From assembly GCA_943787175.1 (NCBI GenBank), contig CALSLK010000028.1, positions 1-64,000 of the forward strand: DNA of 64,000 nucleotides, given 5' to 3'. The first letter of the stretch is position 1. Every line of letters starts with the position of its first letter. Positions 26,166-36,000 of this stretch are shown in pieces. This DNA is from an uncultured Alphaproteobacteria bacterium (lineage in GTDB: Bacteria; Pseudomonadota; Alphaproteobacteria; SP197). The position numbers were made by a program, and so were the translations under genes. The notes below the pieces were generated by a model that was not told the origin of the DNA, made no database searches, and saw only the letters and a list, made by a program, of their open reading frames with translations.

Positions 26166-26342
26166 ATGGCTCGTAAACCCCCGCGTGTGCGGCGGCGTTC
26201 GGGTGCTGCCCGGGCGCTTGCCGATCCCCGATACCGCCAGAAGGTTGTCCGCAACCCCAAGGCCTACACAAGAAAGGGCCGTCGCCCCACTGGGCGCGGC
26301 CCTTCTGATTCCGGGGATACAATCACCAGCTTGTGTGCGTGA
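26166..26342 (+). CDS. arfA: ArfA-like alternative ribosome-rescue factor with hairpin inside the ORF
   Basis: A very basic protein of 58 residues. Its middle reads ALADPRYRQKVVRN and AYTRKGRRP, which lines up with the E. coli ArfA core ALLHDPLFRQRVEKN and YMRKGKH in order and spacing. ArfA recruits RF2 to ribosomes stalled on mRNAs without a stop codon, as a backup for tmRNA. GGAG at 26154-26157 is 8 nt before the ATG at 26166, which decides this start over 26160. Directly after the YTRKG codons lies a strong hairpin within the coding region, as in enterobacterial and neisserial arfA, where it yields nonstop mRNA. It follows the VOC gene by about 70 nt. ArfA is described mainly from beta- and gammaproteobacteria. 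Confidence 0.72.
   Translation: MARKPPRVRRRSGAARALADPRYRQKVVRNPKAYTRKGRRPTGRGPSDSGDTITSLCA
26274..26304 (+). promoter_or_regulatory. Strong hairpin inside the arfA-like ORF (terminator or RNase III site)
   Basis: The arms AAGGGCCG and CGGCCCTT enclose a second stem, CGCCC/GGGCG, with a CACT tetraloop and a single bulged T: 13 base pairs in total. It lies in frame right after the YTRKGRR codons and upstream of the stop at 26342. The following TTCTGATT is only moderately T-rich, so transcript ends could come from termination or from RNase III cutting. Either would remove the stop codon and make the message a tmRNA substrate. Confidence 0.7.
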
Positions 26343-26382
26343 CTGCCTTGGCAGCCCACCGGCGTGTTCCTAGACTTGCTGC

Positions 26383-26946
26383 ATGATCAGATCCATCGCC
26401 CTGGCCACTGCGACTGTGGCCCTTTCATGCTGGCTTGCCGGTCAGACACTCCAGGCAGCCCAGGACGACCCACGGCTGGACTCACTCTTCGAGCAACTCC
26501 ATCAAACCAGTGACTCTGCAGAGGCCCAACTGATCCAGAGCTACATCTGGGCGCTTTGGGTTGAAGCCCATGACGATGGCCTGAACCAGCTCATGGATGG
26601 CGGCACACGGGCCATGCAGGTCGGCGATCACAACGAAGCCATCGGCATGTTCGGCCAGCTGATCGAGGTTGCGCCGGACTTTGCCGAAGCATGGAACAAG
26701 CGCGCCACCGTCTACTACATGATCGGCCGCTACGATGATTCCATTGCCGATTGCATGAAGGTTCTGGAACTCGAGCCCCGCCACTTCGGCGCGCTTTCCG
26801 GGCTGGGCCTCATCTATACCTCGATGGATGACAAACCAGCCGCTCTCCATTGGTTCCGCGAAGCCCTCCGGCAAAACCCTCACATGGACAACATTCGCGA
26901 TCGCGTCGAAGACCTTTCCCGCGAAGTCGAGGGCGAAGCGATCTAA
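26383..26946 (+). CDS. Exported TPR-repeat protein
   Basis: About 187 residues with an N-terminal signal peptide (MIRSIALATATVALSCWLAG with likely cleavage after LQA) and two or three TPR units: GDHNEAIGMFGQLIEVAPDF, AEAWNKRATVYYMIGRYDDS and FGALSGLGLIYTSMDDKPAA. It is probably periplasmic; the Cys at position 16 lies too early for a clear lipobox. TPR proteins bind partners; the partner here is unknown. Its stop overlaps the convergent pyruvate kinase stop by 4 bp. Confidence 0.75.
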   Translation: MIRSIALATATVALSCWLAGQTLQAAQDDPRLDSLFEQLHQTSDSAEAQLIQSYIWALWVEAHDDGLNQLMDGGTRAMQVGDHNEAIGMFGQLIEVAPDFAEAWNKRATVYYMIGRYDDSIADCMKVLELEPRHFGALSGLGLIYTSMDDKPAALHWFREALRQNPHMDNIRDRVEDLSREVEGEAI

Positions 26947-28346
26947 TAGACCCGCGCAATACGCAGGGTGTTGGTGCTGCCCGGGGTGCCAAAGGGGACA
27001 CCGGCGGTAATGACGATACGTTCGCCGGGAACCGCAAAGCCTTCATCCTTGGCAAGAGCAACGGCGTGCCTGACCATGTCGACGAAGTCATGAGCGTCTT
27101 GGGTATGGACGGAATGCACGCCCCATACCAGTGCCAGGCGGCGGGCTGATTCAACCTTGGGCGTGAGGCCCAGAATGGGAACCTCGGGGCGCTCACGTGC
27201 GGCGCGCAGTGTTGTGGAGCCGGAGACAGAATAGGCAACAATGGCACTTGCGTTGACGGTCTCCACGACCTGTCTTGCGGCGGCCGAAATGGCATCGGCG
27301 CTGGTCGCTTCGGGTGATGCGATGGTCGGCTCGTAAAGCGTGTCCTGTTCCACAACGACCATGATCCGGTCCATCATGCCCACGGTCTCGGCTGCGTATT
27401 CACCCACGGCGGTTTCGCCCGACAGCATCAACGCATCGGCACCGTCATAGACAGCGGTTGCCACATCGGACGCCTCGGCTCTTGTCGGCGTGGGTGCCGT
27501 GATCATGGATTCCAGCATCTGGGTTGCAACAATCACCGGCTTGCCGGCCTTGCGGCATGCACGGATGATGCGTTTCTGCAGGCCGGGCACTTCCTCGGGC
27601 TTCAGCTCGACGCCCAAATCGCCGCGCGCGACCATGATGCCGTCAGACAGGGCAACAATTTCGTCGAGCTCAACAATCGCTGATGGCTTTTCAAGCTTGG
27701 CCATCACGGCAGCCCGTCCACCGACCAGTTCGTGCGCTTCGATGATGTCTTCAGGGCGTTGTACGAACGAGAGGGCGATCCAATCGGCACCCAGTTCCAG
27801 GGCAAAGTCGAGGTCGGCGCGATCCTTATCGGTAAGTGCGGCAATCGGCAGCGCGACACCCGGCAGGTTGAGACCCTTGTTGTTGGAAAGGCCATCGCCG
27901 GCGATTACCGTTGTCTCGGCGAAATCCTCACCACTGCGCGTTACCTCCAGCACGACACGGCCATCATCCAGGAGAATGCGATGGCCAGCCTTGATCACGG
28001 CGAAGATTTCGGGATGCGGCATACCGACCCGCAAGGTGTCTCCGGGTGCTTCGTCAAGATCCAGCCGGAATGCCTGTCCACGTTCCAGCTCGATCGCATC
28101 GTTGGCAAAACTGCCGATGCGCAGCTTGGGGCCTTGCAGATCGGCCAGGACGCCGATGGGCCGCCCGAACCGGGTCTCCAGTTCACGCAAAATGTCGTAA
28201 TTCTTGCGATGGTCCTCCTGACTGCCGTGGCTCATGTTCAGGCGGAAGACGTCAGCACCGGCCTGGAACAAGGCAGTAATGGTGTCACGGCTGGAGGTTG
28301 CCGGGCCCAGCGTTGCCACGATTTTGGCTTGTCGTTGGCGGCGCAT
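26943..28346 (-). CDS. pyk: Pyruvate kinase
   Basis: Pyruvate kinase, 467 residues, converts phosphoenolpyruvate and ADP to pyruvate and ATP. MRRQRQAKIVATLGPATSS is the usual start, FRLNMSHGSQEDH the first active-site strand, and IMVARGDLGVELKPEEVPGL with ATQMLESMI the PK signature region. The C-terminal allosteric domain (SGSTTLRAARERPEVPILGL) is present. It lies 11 nt downstream of the glycerate kinase gene in the same direction, forming a glycerate-to-pyruvate pair. Confidence 0.95.
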   Translation of the reverse strand: MRRQRQAKIVATLGPATSSRDTITALFQAGADVFRLNMSHGSQEDHRKNYDILRELETRFGRPIGVLADLQGPKLRIGSFANDAIELERGQAFRLDLDEAPGDTLRVGMPHPEIFAVIKAGHRILLDDGRVVLEVTRSGEDFAETTVIAGDGLSNNKGLNLPGVALPIAALTDKDRADLDFALELGADWIALSFVQRPEDIIEAHELVGGRAAVMAKLEKPSAIVELDEIVALSDGIMVARGDLGVELKPEEVPGLQKRIIRACRKAGKPVIVATQMLESMITAPTPTRAEASDVATAVYDGADALMLSGETAVGEYAAETVGMMDRIMVVVEQDTLYEPTIASPEATSADAISAAARQVVETVNASAIVAYSVSGSTTLRAARERPEVPILGLTPKVESARRLALVWGVHSVHTQDAHDFVDMVRHAVALAKDEGFAVPGERIVITAGVPFGTPGSTNTLRIARVY

Positions 28347-28357
28347 GGTTTTGTTTC

Positions 28358-29632
28358 CTACGGTTTTGCGGTGATCAGAATAGCGCGAAAATCATTAACA
28401 TTCGTGCGCGTCGGGCCGGTGATGATGACGTCACCCAGAGCAGTGAAGACACCGCCGCTGTCCTGTCGCTCCAAAGCGTCTCTTAAATTGATCCCCGCAG
28501 ATGCCGCGCGCTCTGGTGTTGAGGGGTCGATGATTGCACCTGCTGCCTTGCTGAACCCGTCGATACCATCGGTATCGCATGCAAGTGCATGAATGCATGG
28601 GGTTCCCAATAGGGCAGACGCCAGGGCCAGCAGGAATTCCTGATTGCGCCCGCCGCTGCCACCTTCGCCACGCAGTGTGACGGTGGTTTCTCCGCCCGAA
28701 AGAATCACAGCCGGTGGCGTTGCCAGCCTGCCGTTCCGGGCAACCTCGCGCGCTACAGCTGCATGGACCAGTGCCACATCGCGGGCTTCGCCCTCTACCG
28801 TATCTCCCAATACCACCGGCGTAACACCGTGCTCACGTGCCATGGCTGCGGCAGCCTGCAGGGAATCCTGCGGCGTGGTGATGACTTCGGCGGTGACACC
28901 AAAAAGGCGCGGGTCGCCGGGCTTGGGTGTTTCGCTCGCGGGGTCCTGCAGATGCTCCAGAACGGATGCGGGTGCTGCAATCTGGTATCGCTCGATCAGC
29001 GCCAGGGCCTCTTCGCGCGTGCTGGGGTCAGCCACGGTGGGCCCCGAAGCGATGACCGAGATGTCATCGCCGGGCACATCCGAGATAGCAAGTGTGACGA
29101 CCCGTGCCGGCGCGGCGGCCACACCAAGGCGCCCGCCCTTGATCGCCGAGAGGTGTTTGCGCACGCAGTTCATCTCGTGAATCGTTGCGCCTGATCGCAG
29201 CAATGCCTTTGTGACGGCCTGCTTGTCTTCCAGCAAAACCCTGGGAGCAGGCAGGGCGAGAAGCGCGGAGCCACCCCCAGAGATCAGGCAAAGCACCAGA
29301 TCATCCTCGGTCAGCCCTTTTACGGCCTCAAGCACGCGCTGGGCGCCGTGTGTTCCTGCCTCGTCAGGCACCGGGTGCGAAGCCTGCACGACCTCGATGT
29401 GGCGGGTGGGTACATCATGGCCATAGGGCGTCACCACAAGGCCCGAAAGCTGGCCCTGCCACTGTGCCTCCACGGCTGCAGCCATGGCTGCGGCAGCCTT
29501 GCCTGCGCCGACCACGACGGTGCGGCCCCTGGGCGGTTCGGGAAGACGTCCGGCCAGACATACATCGGCGCGTGCAGCGTCTACGGCAGCATCGAAAAGC
29601 GCTCTAAGGAACTGGCGTGGATCATCAATCAT
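28358..29632 (-). CDS. Glycerate 2-kinase (MOFRL family, TtuD/GckA type)
   Basis: A kinase of about 424 residues phosphorylating glycerate to 2-phosphoglycerate, the alphaproteobacterial glycerate kinase type. The N-terminal TVVVGAGKAAAAMAAAVE, CLISGGGSALLALP and the C-terminal MOFRL block (VILSGGETTVTLRGEGGSGG; ACDTDGIDGFSKAAGA) are clear. The ATG at 29632 (MIDDPRQFLRALFDAAVDAA) matches the family start; the track's extension to 29818 overlaps the divergent N-formylglutamate gene. Along with GlcDEF upstream and pyruvate kinase downstream it closes a glycolate/glyoxylate-to-pyruvate route. Confidence 0.9.
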   Translation of the reverse strand: MIDDPRQFLRALFDAAVDAARADVCLAGRLPEPPRGRTVVVGAGKAAAAMAAAVEAQWQGQLSGLVVTPYGHDVPTRHIEVVQASHPVPDEAGTHGAQRVLEAVKGLTEDDLVLCLISGGGSALLALPAPRVLLEDKQAVTKALLRSGATIHEMNCVRKHLSAIKGGRLGVAAAPARVVTLAISDVPGDDISVIASGPTVADPSTREEALALIERYQIAAPASVLEHLQDPASETPKPGDPRLFGVTAEVITTPQDSLQAAAAMAREHGVTPVVLGDTVEGEARDVALVHAAVAREVARNGRLATPPAVILSGGETTVTLRGEGGSGGRNQEFLLALASALLGTPCIHALACDTDGIDGFSKAAGAIIDPSTPERAASAGINLRDALERQDSGGVFTALGDVIITGPTRTNVNDFRAILITAKP

Positions 29633-29783
29633 GGAGCATCGTTCTGGCATGGCGCGTCTGGACTGGCAACGCACATCGTGGCCTCTGCGCTTAAATTGGT
29701 GGCGAGATTCGGGGGAATATCCCGCTCGTGTGGCGCTACTGGGTGGTTCCACGAAGCCCTGATCCGCTTTAGGGTCCGGCCCC

Positions 29784-30611
29784 ATGGATACGGTACAACG
29801 AGACTCCTTTACGGACACGCGTGTGGACGGCGACCCCCTGTTGGGTCCCGACGATCCGCCTGCCTATGAAATCCTCAATCCCCGCGGCAAGGCATCGTTC
29901 GTGTTTCTGTGCGATCACGCCAGTAACAAGGTACCTCTGGCGCTGGAAAATCTGGGGCTCCCGGCAGAAGAACTGAACCGTCATATCGGCTGGGATATCG
30001 GTGCTGCTGCGATCACGCGTCGTCTTTCTGCGCATTTTGACGCACCTGGTGTGCTTGCCGGTTATTCGCGTTTGGTTATCGACTGTAACCGCCAGCTAAC
30101 GGATGAGCAGTCGATCGTGCCCATCAGCGACGGCTCGCCTGTTCCGGCTAATCAGGACATCAGTGATCAGGACGCCGCCGATCGGGCCGATGCCTGTTTC
30201 TGGCCCTATCACGAGGCATGTGCCGCCGTGATTGAAGGGGTCGAGGCGCGTGGCAAGGTTCCACCCATCATCATGATGCACAGCTTCACCCCGGTCATGG
30301 GAATAGGCGAGCGGCCCTGGCACATCGGTGTTCTCTGGGATCGTGATGGCCGCATGGCGCACCCCCTCATCGACCACCTGCGCAGTCGCGGCGACCTTTG
30401 TGTCGGCGACAATGAACCCTATTCAGGGGCTTCGCCCCACGGCTACACCATGCCGATGCATGCCGCGCGGTATGGTCGCGCGAACATCCAGATCGAAATC
30501 CGTCAGGATCTGATCGATGATGAAGCAGGGGTGGAACGTTGGACCCAGATAATGATCGAGAGTTTCAGTGCCATCCTGGACAATGAAGCACTCTACCGGC
30601 GGGAGGGTTGA
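29784..30611 (+). CDS. N-formylglutamate amidohydrolase family protein
   Basis: A protein of about 275 residues in the N-formylglutamate deformylase (HutG-type FGase) family. Core motifs are FVFLCDHASNKVPLAL, DIGAAAITRRLSAHFDAP, YSRLVIDCNR, IMMHSFTPVM and HGYTMPMHAARYGRANIQIEIRQDL. In many alphaproteobacteria such genes neighbour DUF1244 and pyk, as here, outside any histidine operon, so the true substrate may be another N-formyl or N-acyl compound. It is divergent from glycerate kinase and followed after 3 nt by a YbdK-like ligase. Confidence 0.85.
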   Translation: MDTVQRDSFTDTRVDGDPLLGPDDPPAYEILNPRGKASFVFLCDHASNKVPLALENLGLPAEELNRHIGWDIGAAAITRRLSAHFDAPGVLAGYSRLVIDCNRQLTDEQSIVPISDGSPVPANQDISDQDAADRADACFWPYHEACAAVIEGVEARGKVPPIIMMHSFTPVMGIGERPWHIGVLWDRDGRMAHPLIDHLRSRGDLCVGDNEPYSGASPHGYTMPMHAARYGRANIQIEIRQDLIDDEAGVERWTQIMIESFSAILDNEALYRREG

Positions 30612-30614
30612 TGC

Positions 30615-31751
30615 ATGGCCTTGCGTGAACCAGCTTTCACCATGGGTGTCGAGGAAGAGTATCTCCTGGTCGACACCCAGACCGGTGATCTCGCCGATAA
30701 CCCGCCTGATTCCCTGATCGATGATTGCGTCAAGGAGCTGGGCGATCAGGTAACGCCGGAATTCCTTCGTGCCCAGGTCGAGATCGGCACGCGGGTCTGC
30801 AAGAATATCAGCGAAGTGCGTGCCGAGCTGATGCGCCTCAGAAGCGGCGTCGCCAGAGTTGCCGGCAAGTACGGCCTTGCCCCCATTGCCGCTTCAACCC
30901 ATCCCTATGGTGACTGGCGCGACCAGAGTTACGTGCCCAAACAGCGTTACGAAGACCTTGCCCGCGATATGCAGGCGGTCGCGCGCCGGTTGCTCATATG
31001 CGGCATGCATGTCCATGTCGGGATCGAGGACGAAGAGCTGCGTATCGACCTGATGAACCAGGCACGTTACTTCCTGCCGCACCTGCTTTGCCTGTCGACC
31101 TCCTCACCGTTCTGGCAGGGCAGGGATACCGGTCTGAAATGCTATCGTCTCACCGTATTCGACAGCCTGCCGCGCACCGGCCTTCCCGAACCCATGGCAA
31201 GCTGGACCGACTATCAGCGCACGATTGAACACATGACCAGTTCCGGACTGGTTCAGGATGGCTCCAAGCTCTGGTGGGATCTGCGTCCAAGCTCCAGTTT
31301 TCCGACACTCGAGATGCGCATCTGCGATGTCTGTCCCAGCATGGAGGATGCGCTGACCATTGCCGCGCTGTTCCAGTGCATCTTGCGCATGCTCTACCGG
31401 CTTCGGGTCGGCAACCAGCGCTGGCGCGAGTATCCCAACATCCTGATTCAAGAGAACCGTTGGCTTGCGCAGCGTTACGGCAGCCAGAGCCAGCTTGTCG
31501 ATTTCGGCAAACGCTCGCTCATTCCCTATAGCGACCTGCTCGAAGAGATCCTGGAACTGGTAGCCGAAGACGCAGAAGCCCTGGGCTGCACCGCTGAAGT
31601 CGAACGCGCACGCGCGATCGTGCGCGACGGCACCGGGGCCGAACATCAGCTTGCGGTCTATGCCGGGGCTGGTGGAGAAGATCAGCACAAGGATGCAATG
31701 CGTGCCGTTGTCGCTGATATCGCGCAACGCACGGTCGCTGGAACATCTTGA
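30615..31751 (+). CDS. ybdK: Carboxylate-amine ligase (YbdK, glutamate-cysteine ligase 2 family)
   Basis: An ATP-dependent carboxylate-amine ligase of 378 residues. The start FTMGVEEEYLLVDTQTGDL, the central CGMHVHVGIEDEELR and WWDLRPSSSFPTLEMRICD are hallmarks of the GCS2/YbdK family. E. coli YbdK has weak gamma-glutamylcysteine synthetase activity; the physiological reaction is unknown. The start is 3 nt after the amidohydrolase stop, so a two-gene operon is likely. The pairing of an N-acylglutamate hydrolase with a gamma-glutamyl ligase-like enzyme suggests linked chemistry, which is inference. Confidence 0.88.
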   Translation: MALREPAFTMGVEEEYLLVDTQTGDLADNPPDSLIDDCVKELGDQVTPEFLRAQVEIGTRVCKNISEVRAELMRLRSGVARVAGKYGLAPIAASTHPYGDWRDQSYVPKQRYEDLARDMQAVARRLLICGMHVHVGIEDEELRIDLMNQARYFLPHLLCLSTSSPFWQGRDTGLKCYRLTVFDSLPRTGLPEPMASWTDYQRTIEHMTSSGLVQDGSKLWWDLRPSSSFPTLEMRICDVCPSMEDALTIAALFQCILRMLYRLRVGNQRWREYPNILIQENRWLAQRYGSQSQLVDFGKRSLIPYSDLLEEILELVAEDAEALGCTAEVERARAIVRDGTGAEHQLAVYAGAGGEDQHKDAMRAVVADIAQRTVAGTS

Positions 31752-31818
31752 GGTTCGCCGCCGCCGATCCCACATGAACAGATGAAACCGACACGCACCA
31801 AGCGACAGGAGAAGCGCC

Positions 31819-32148
31819 ATGGATGATGCCACCCGTACCGAGATCGAAGCTGCCGTCTTCCGGCGTCTGCAGGATCACTTCCAGCGCAAGCCTGATGTGC
31901 AGAACATCGACCTCATGAATCTGGCTGATTTCTGCCGGAACTGCCTGTCAAAATGGTACCGCGCCGAAGCCCAGGAGCGTGGCGTCGAGATCGATTACGA
32001 TGAAGCCCGCGAAGTGATCTACGGCATGCCTTATGGCGACTACAAAACCAAACACCAGGAAAAGGCACCCGCTGAAAAGATCGCCATTTTTGAAGAGGGC
32101 GAAAGGCGCCGCGCCGCTGAAGCCGCGGCCCGCGGCGAGAGCCACTGA
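31819..32148 (+). CDS. DUF1244 family protein
   Basis: A small protein of 109 residues with the DUF1244 core: VFRRLQDHFQRKPDVQNIDL, NLADFCRNCLSKWYRAEAQE and IDYDEAREVIYGMPYGDYKT. Its two conserved cysteines (CRNC) could bind metal. The ATG follows GACAGGAGAAGCGCC, a good ribosome-binding site. The family is widespread in alpha- and gammaproteobacteria and has no established function. Its closeness to pyk and N-formylglutamate amidohydrolase is a recurring neighbourhood. Confidence 0.87.
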   Translation: MDDATRTEIEAAVFRRLQDHFQRKPDVQNIDLMNLADFCRNCLSKWYRAEAQERGVEIDYDEAREVIYGMPYGDYKTKHQEKAPAEKIAIFEEGERRRAAEAAARGESH

Positions 32149-32160
32149 GCCAGACTGTGC

Positions 32161-32262
32161 CGTGTCATCCCGGCCTTGAGCCGGGACCTCGCGATGACGT
32201 GTTTCAGGAGCAATGTGCGGACCGAGATCCCGGATGTCGCGATGCTCCTCTGGAATGACACG
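32161..32262. repeat. ~100-bp palindromic intergenic repeat (MITE-like)
   Basis: The element is bounded by 8-bp inverted ends CGTGTCAT/ATGACACG. Just inside the left end lies a hairpin CCCGGC-CTTGA-GCCGGG. It occupies the gap between DUF1244 and the convergent SDR gene. Its size and build (short terminal inverted repeats and a CCGG/TTGA hairpin) resemble the element at 50118-50227 and the dispersed palindromic repeats common in alphaproteobacterial intergenic DNA. It encodes no protein. Confidence 0.65.
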
Positions 32263-32280
32263 AATACTGGAAAGCCACCG

Positions 32281-33011
32281 TCACCATTTCTCGATCGCGG
32301 GCCGCAGATCGACTTCATGGCTCCAGGCCGTGTGGTGCTGGCGGTGCAGAGCCAGATAGGTCTGGGCGATGGCATCGGGGTCAAGCAGGGCGTCAACGCC
32401 CTTTTCGGCGATCTCGTGGGCGTGATCGGGGCCGTTGATCTCACCATCGATGTTGACGATGGCAACATGCACCCCCTGGGGCCCCAATTCGCGTGCCATG
32501 GATTGCGCCAGCGCGCGCAAGCCGAACTTGCCGACAGCAAACCCTGCGAAGTTCGCTGAACCCTTGTAGCAGGCCGTCGCGCCCGTGAAGAGGAGGCTGC
32601 CGCTGCCGCGTTCGCTCATGCGCCGCGCTGCTTCCCGCCCGACGATGAAGCCCCCCAAGCAGGTCACGTTCCACTGCTGCACCAGCTCGTCGGTCTCGAT
32701 CTCCATGACCGGCTTCATCAGGAATCCGCTGGCGTTGTAGACCACCAGATCGGGCAGGCCCAGCTCTCCGCTCACCCGGTCGAACAGCGCGGCCACGTCG
32801 GTCTCATCGGTCGCGTCGCAGCCATAGCCATGCGCCGGGCCCTCGGTCACCCTGAGTCACATCCCTGGCCAATCCCTTCTGCGTTGTGTGGGATTGCGCG
32901 ACGCAATCGCGACCTCCATGCCCGCAGATGAAAACTGCCGTGCCAATCCCGCAGCCCAGACCACGCGCCGGCGCCGATCACCAATGCTACGCCACTCTCC
33001 TGGTCCGCCAT
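32281..33011 (-). CDS. Short-chain dehydrogenase/reductase (frameshifted near N-terminus)
   Basis: The C-terminal 189 residues are intact (YGCDATDETDVAALFDRVSG, VVYNASGFLMKP, FTGATACYKGSANFAGFAVGKFG). The upstream sequence MADQESGVALVIGAGA begins a normal cofactor site at an ATG at 33011 behind GGAGGGAGAGACGAC. The middle (LARQFSSAGMEVAIASRNPTQ) sits in another frame, so at least two indels lie between about 32855 and 32970. The usual YxxxK is FAVGK (F-A-V-G-K), lacking the catalytic tyrosine, so catalysis may be altered. It follows the indolepyruvate oxidoreductase gene by about 20 nt. Confidence 0.75.
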
Positions 33012-33031
33012 GTCGTCTCTCCCTCCCTGGA

Positions 33032-36000
33032 TTACTGCGCGGCCTGCGCCTGTTCCGGCGGTGCTGCAAACGCTGCCAGCAGCGCACTCGCGCCGCTCGG
33101 CTGCGCGTTGCATCGCCTGCTTCCTTGACCGGCCCGAACCCGCGGATCTCCAATGCGGCAATCGCGCCAGCGCCACGGCAAGGAGCGTGGTTCGCCGGGC
33201 GTCAGGCCTGCCAGCAGTCTGGCAACGTCCTCTTCATACTGGCTGATCAGGCTTGCGTGCGGCGCGGCGCTCCGCCGCTGTAGCCGAAGGGGTCGAGCGC
33301 TGGTGTTCCGCAAACCCTTCACGGCCCGCAAGGCCGCGCAGGAACGGTTTCACCCACGGCCCGAAGCTGATCTTGCGCGGGCGTCCCGTTGCCGGGTCCT
33401 GGCGCGCAAGCAGGGGCGGGGCGAGGTGGAAACGTGCATCGACTCCGCACCGGGCTGAAAGTCGCGGGCGAGCCTGGCCTCGAAGCACAGGGGCCGTCAG
33501 AAGCCGCGCGACTTCGTATTCGTCCTTGATCGCCAGCAGTTTGTGATACCCCGTTGCGACCGGCCTCGGTCAGGTCGGTACGACGCCGGGCATGGCTGGC
33601 CTCTTCGGCCGCACCGTGCACTGCTCCACAAGCGCGCGATAACGCGCGGCCAGCGCCGGGTTCTGGTAGCCCGCCAGGTGCTCGCTTCGCCTGGTCGATC
33701 CGCTCGTCCAGCGTCTCCGAGAGGCTGTTGATCCCCGTGACACCGGGCGAGTGTCTGCACCGCGGCCCGGGCGACCGCGTCGGGGTTCCGCCGCGGCATG
33801 GCGCCCCAGGGCAAAGGCCCGGCGATTGCCCTCGATGGCCACGCCGTTCAGCGCGATCGCCTGATCGATCGCTTCCAGGCGGATGGGCACCAGGCCCTTC
33901 TGCCAGGCCGCCCCCAGCAGCATCATGTTGGCCGCGATGCTGTCGCCGAACAGGGCCGCTGCCTGCTCCGTCATGATCGCTGGCTCCACACATCGCATGG
34001 GTCACCCTGCTCGATCCGCGTCGATCAGGGGCCGCGCTGCGATGGTGGCCTCGACATCGCGCGTGAAGGCGCCCGTCGGAGCGCCGCGTGGCGGTTGACG
34101 ACCGCACGGGTGCGCCCCGCATCGCCGCGCGCCAGCACCTCGGTCGCCGCACACTGGACGAGATCGCAGCCCAGCAGCAGATCGGCCTCGCCAACGCCGA
34201 TTTTGGAGGCATGAAGACCTTCGGGAGATGCCGCGACCCGCACATGGCTCGTCACGCCGCCATACTTCTGGGCGAGGCCGATCTGGTCCAGCACCGCGAT
34301 GCCCCGGCCGTCGATATGGGCGGCCCAGCCAAGAATCTGCGCCAGCGTGACGACGCCGGTGCCCCCGACGCCCTGCAATCACGATGGACCACGGATTTGC
34401 CAGATCAGGCAGTTCGGGTTCGGCAATCTCTTCGCTCAGAAGCGTATCCAGATTGGTCGGTTGGGGCTTTTGGAGTTCCGTGCCTTCAACCGTGACAAAG
34501 CTGGGGCAGAACCCCTTCAGGCAGCTCATGTCCTTGTTGCAGGACGACTGATCGATCCTGCGCTTGAGACCGAATTCGGTTTCCATCGGCACGACGGAAA
34601 GGCAGTTGGAAGCCACACCGCAATCTCCGCAGCCTTCGCAGATCGCTTCGTTGATGACAACGCGTTTGGGCGGATCAACCAACGTGCCGCGTTTGCGCCG
34701 CCTCCGTTTCTCGGTGGCACAGACCTGATCGTAGATCAGCGCAGAAACGCCGGGCACATCCCGCAAGCCTCGCTGCACCGCGTCGAGTTCCTCGCGGTCG
34801 TGGATCGTGACGCCCTCGGCAAACCCGGTACCTGCGCCATACTTTCCCGGTTCATCGGTCACGACGGCAATGCGCCGGATGCCCTCACCATAGAGCTGAT
34901 GGCTGATCGCCTGCACGCTGGGCGAACCTTCGAACGGCTGACCGCCGGTCATGGCGACTGCGTCGTTGTAGAGGATCTTGTAGGTCACGTTGACGCCCGC
35001 AGAAACAGCCGCACGGATCGCCAGAAGACCGGAATGAACATAGGTGCCGTCACCGATGTTGACGAACACATGGTTGGTCGCGCGAAACGGTGACAGGCCG
35101 ATCCAGTTGGCACCCTCGGCACCCATCTGGGTGAAGGTGACGATGTTGCGCTCCATGCTCTGGACCAGATAGTGGCAACCAATGCCGGCAAAGGCCTGAC
35201 TGCCCTGGGGAACATGGGTCGAACTGCTGTGCGGACAGCCTGAGCAGAAGTAGGGGATGCGTGAGACCGGCGCGCTGTCCATGGCGGCAAGGTCCAAACG
35301 TTCCTGCAGTGCCGTTGCGCGCTCCGTCAGGTCACCTGCGCCGCCCAGCTTCTCGAGTCTGGCGACCAGAGCGGCAGCAATCATGGCCGGGGAAAGTTCG
35401 TCCCAGGAGGGCAGAAGCGTTTCACCATCCTCGTCCTTTTTGCCGACCACCTGCGGCCTCGCACCATCGGGAAGCGCATAAAGAAGATCGCGAATCTGGG
35501 GTTCGATCAGCCCGCGTTTCTCTTCGATGACAAAGATCTCGTCCAGGTCTTCGGCAAAGGCCTTGATGCCCGTGGGTTCCAGGGGCCATGGCATGGCGAC
35601 TTTGTAGAGGCTGATACCGTGCTTCCTGGTCGCTTCATCATCAAGACCCAGTTGCGCCAGAGCCTGGCGTACGTCCAGATAGGACTTGCCGACCGTAACA
35701 ATACCCAGCCGCGCGCCTGGCGTGTCGATCACGGTCCGGTCCAGGCCGTTGGCCCTGGCATAAACCAGCGCCAGATCGATCTTGTAGCGATGCAGCCGCT
35801 CTTCCTTGGCCAGCGCATCATCGGGCCAGCGGATGTGCACGCCTTCCGGCGGCATGAGTCCATCCTGTGGCAGCACAATTGGGGGCCTGGCCGGATCGAT
35901 CATCACCGACGTTGTCGTATCGACGGTTTCCGACACCAGCTTCATGCCGGCCCAAAGTCCGGAATAGCGCGATAGCGCCCATCCATGCAGGCCGTAGTCC

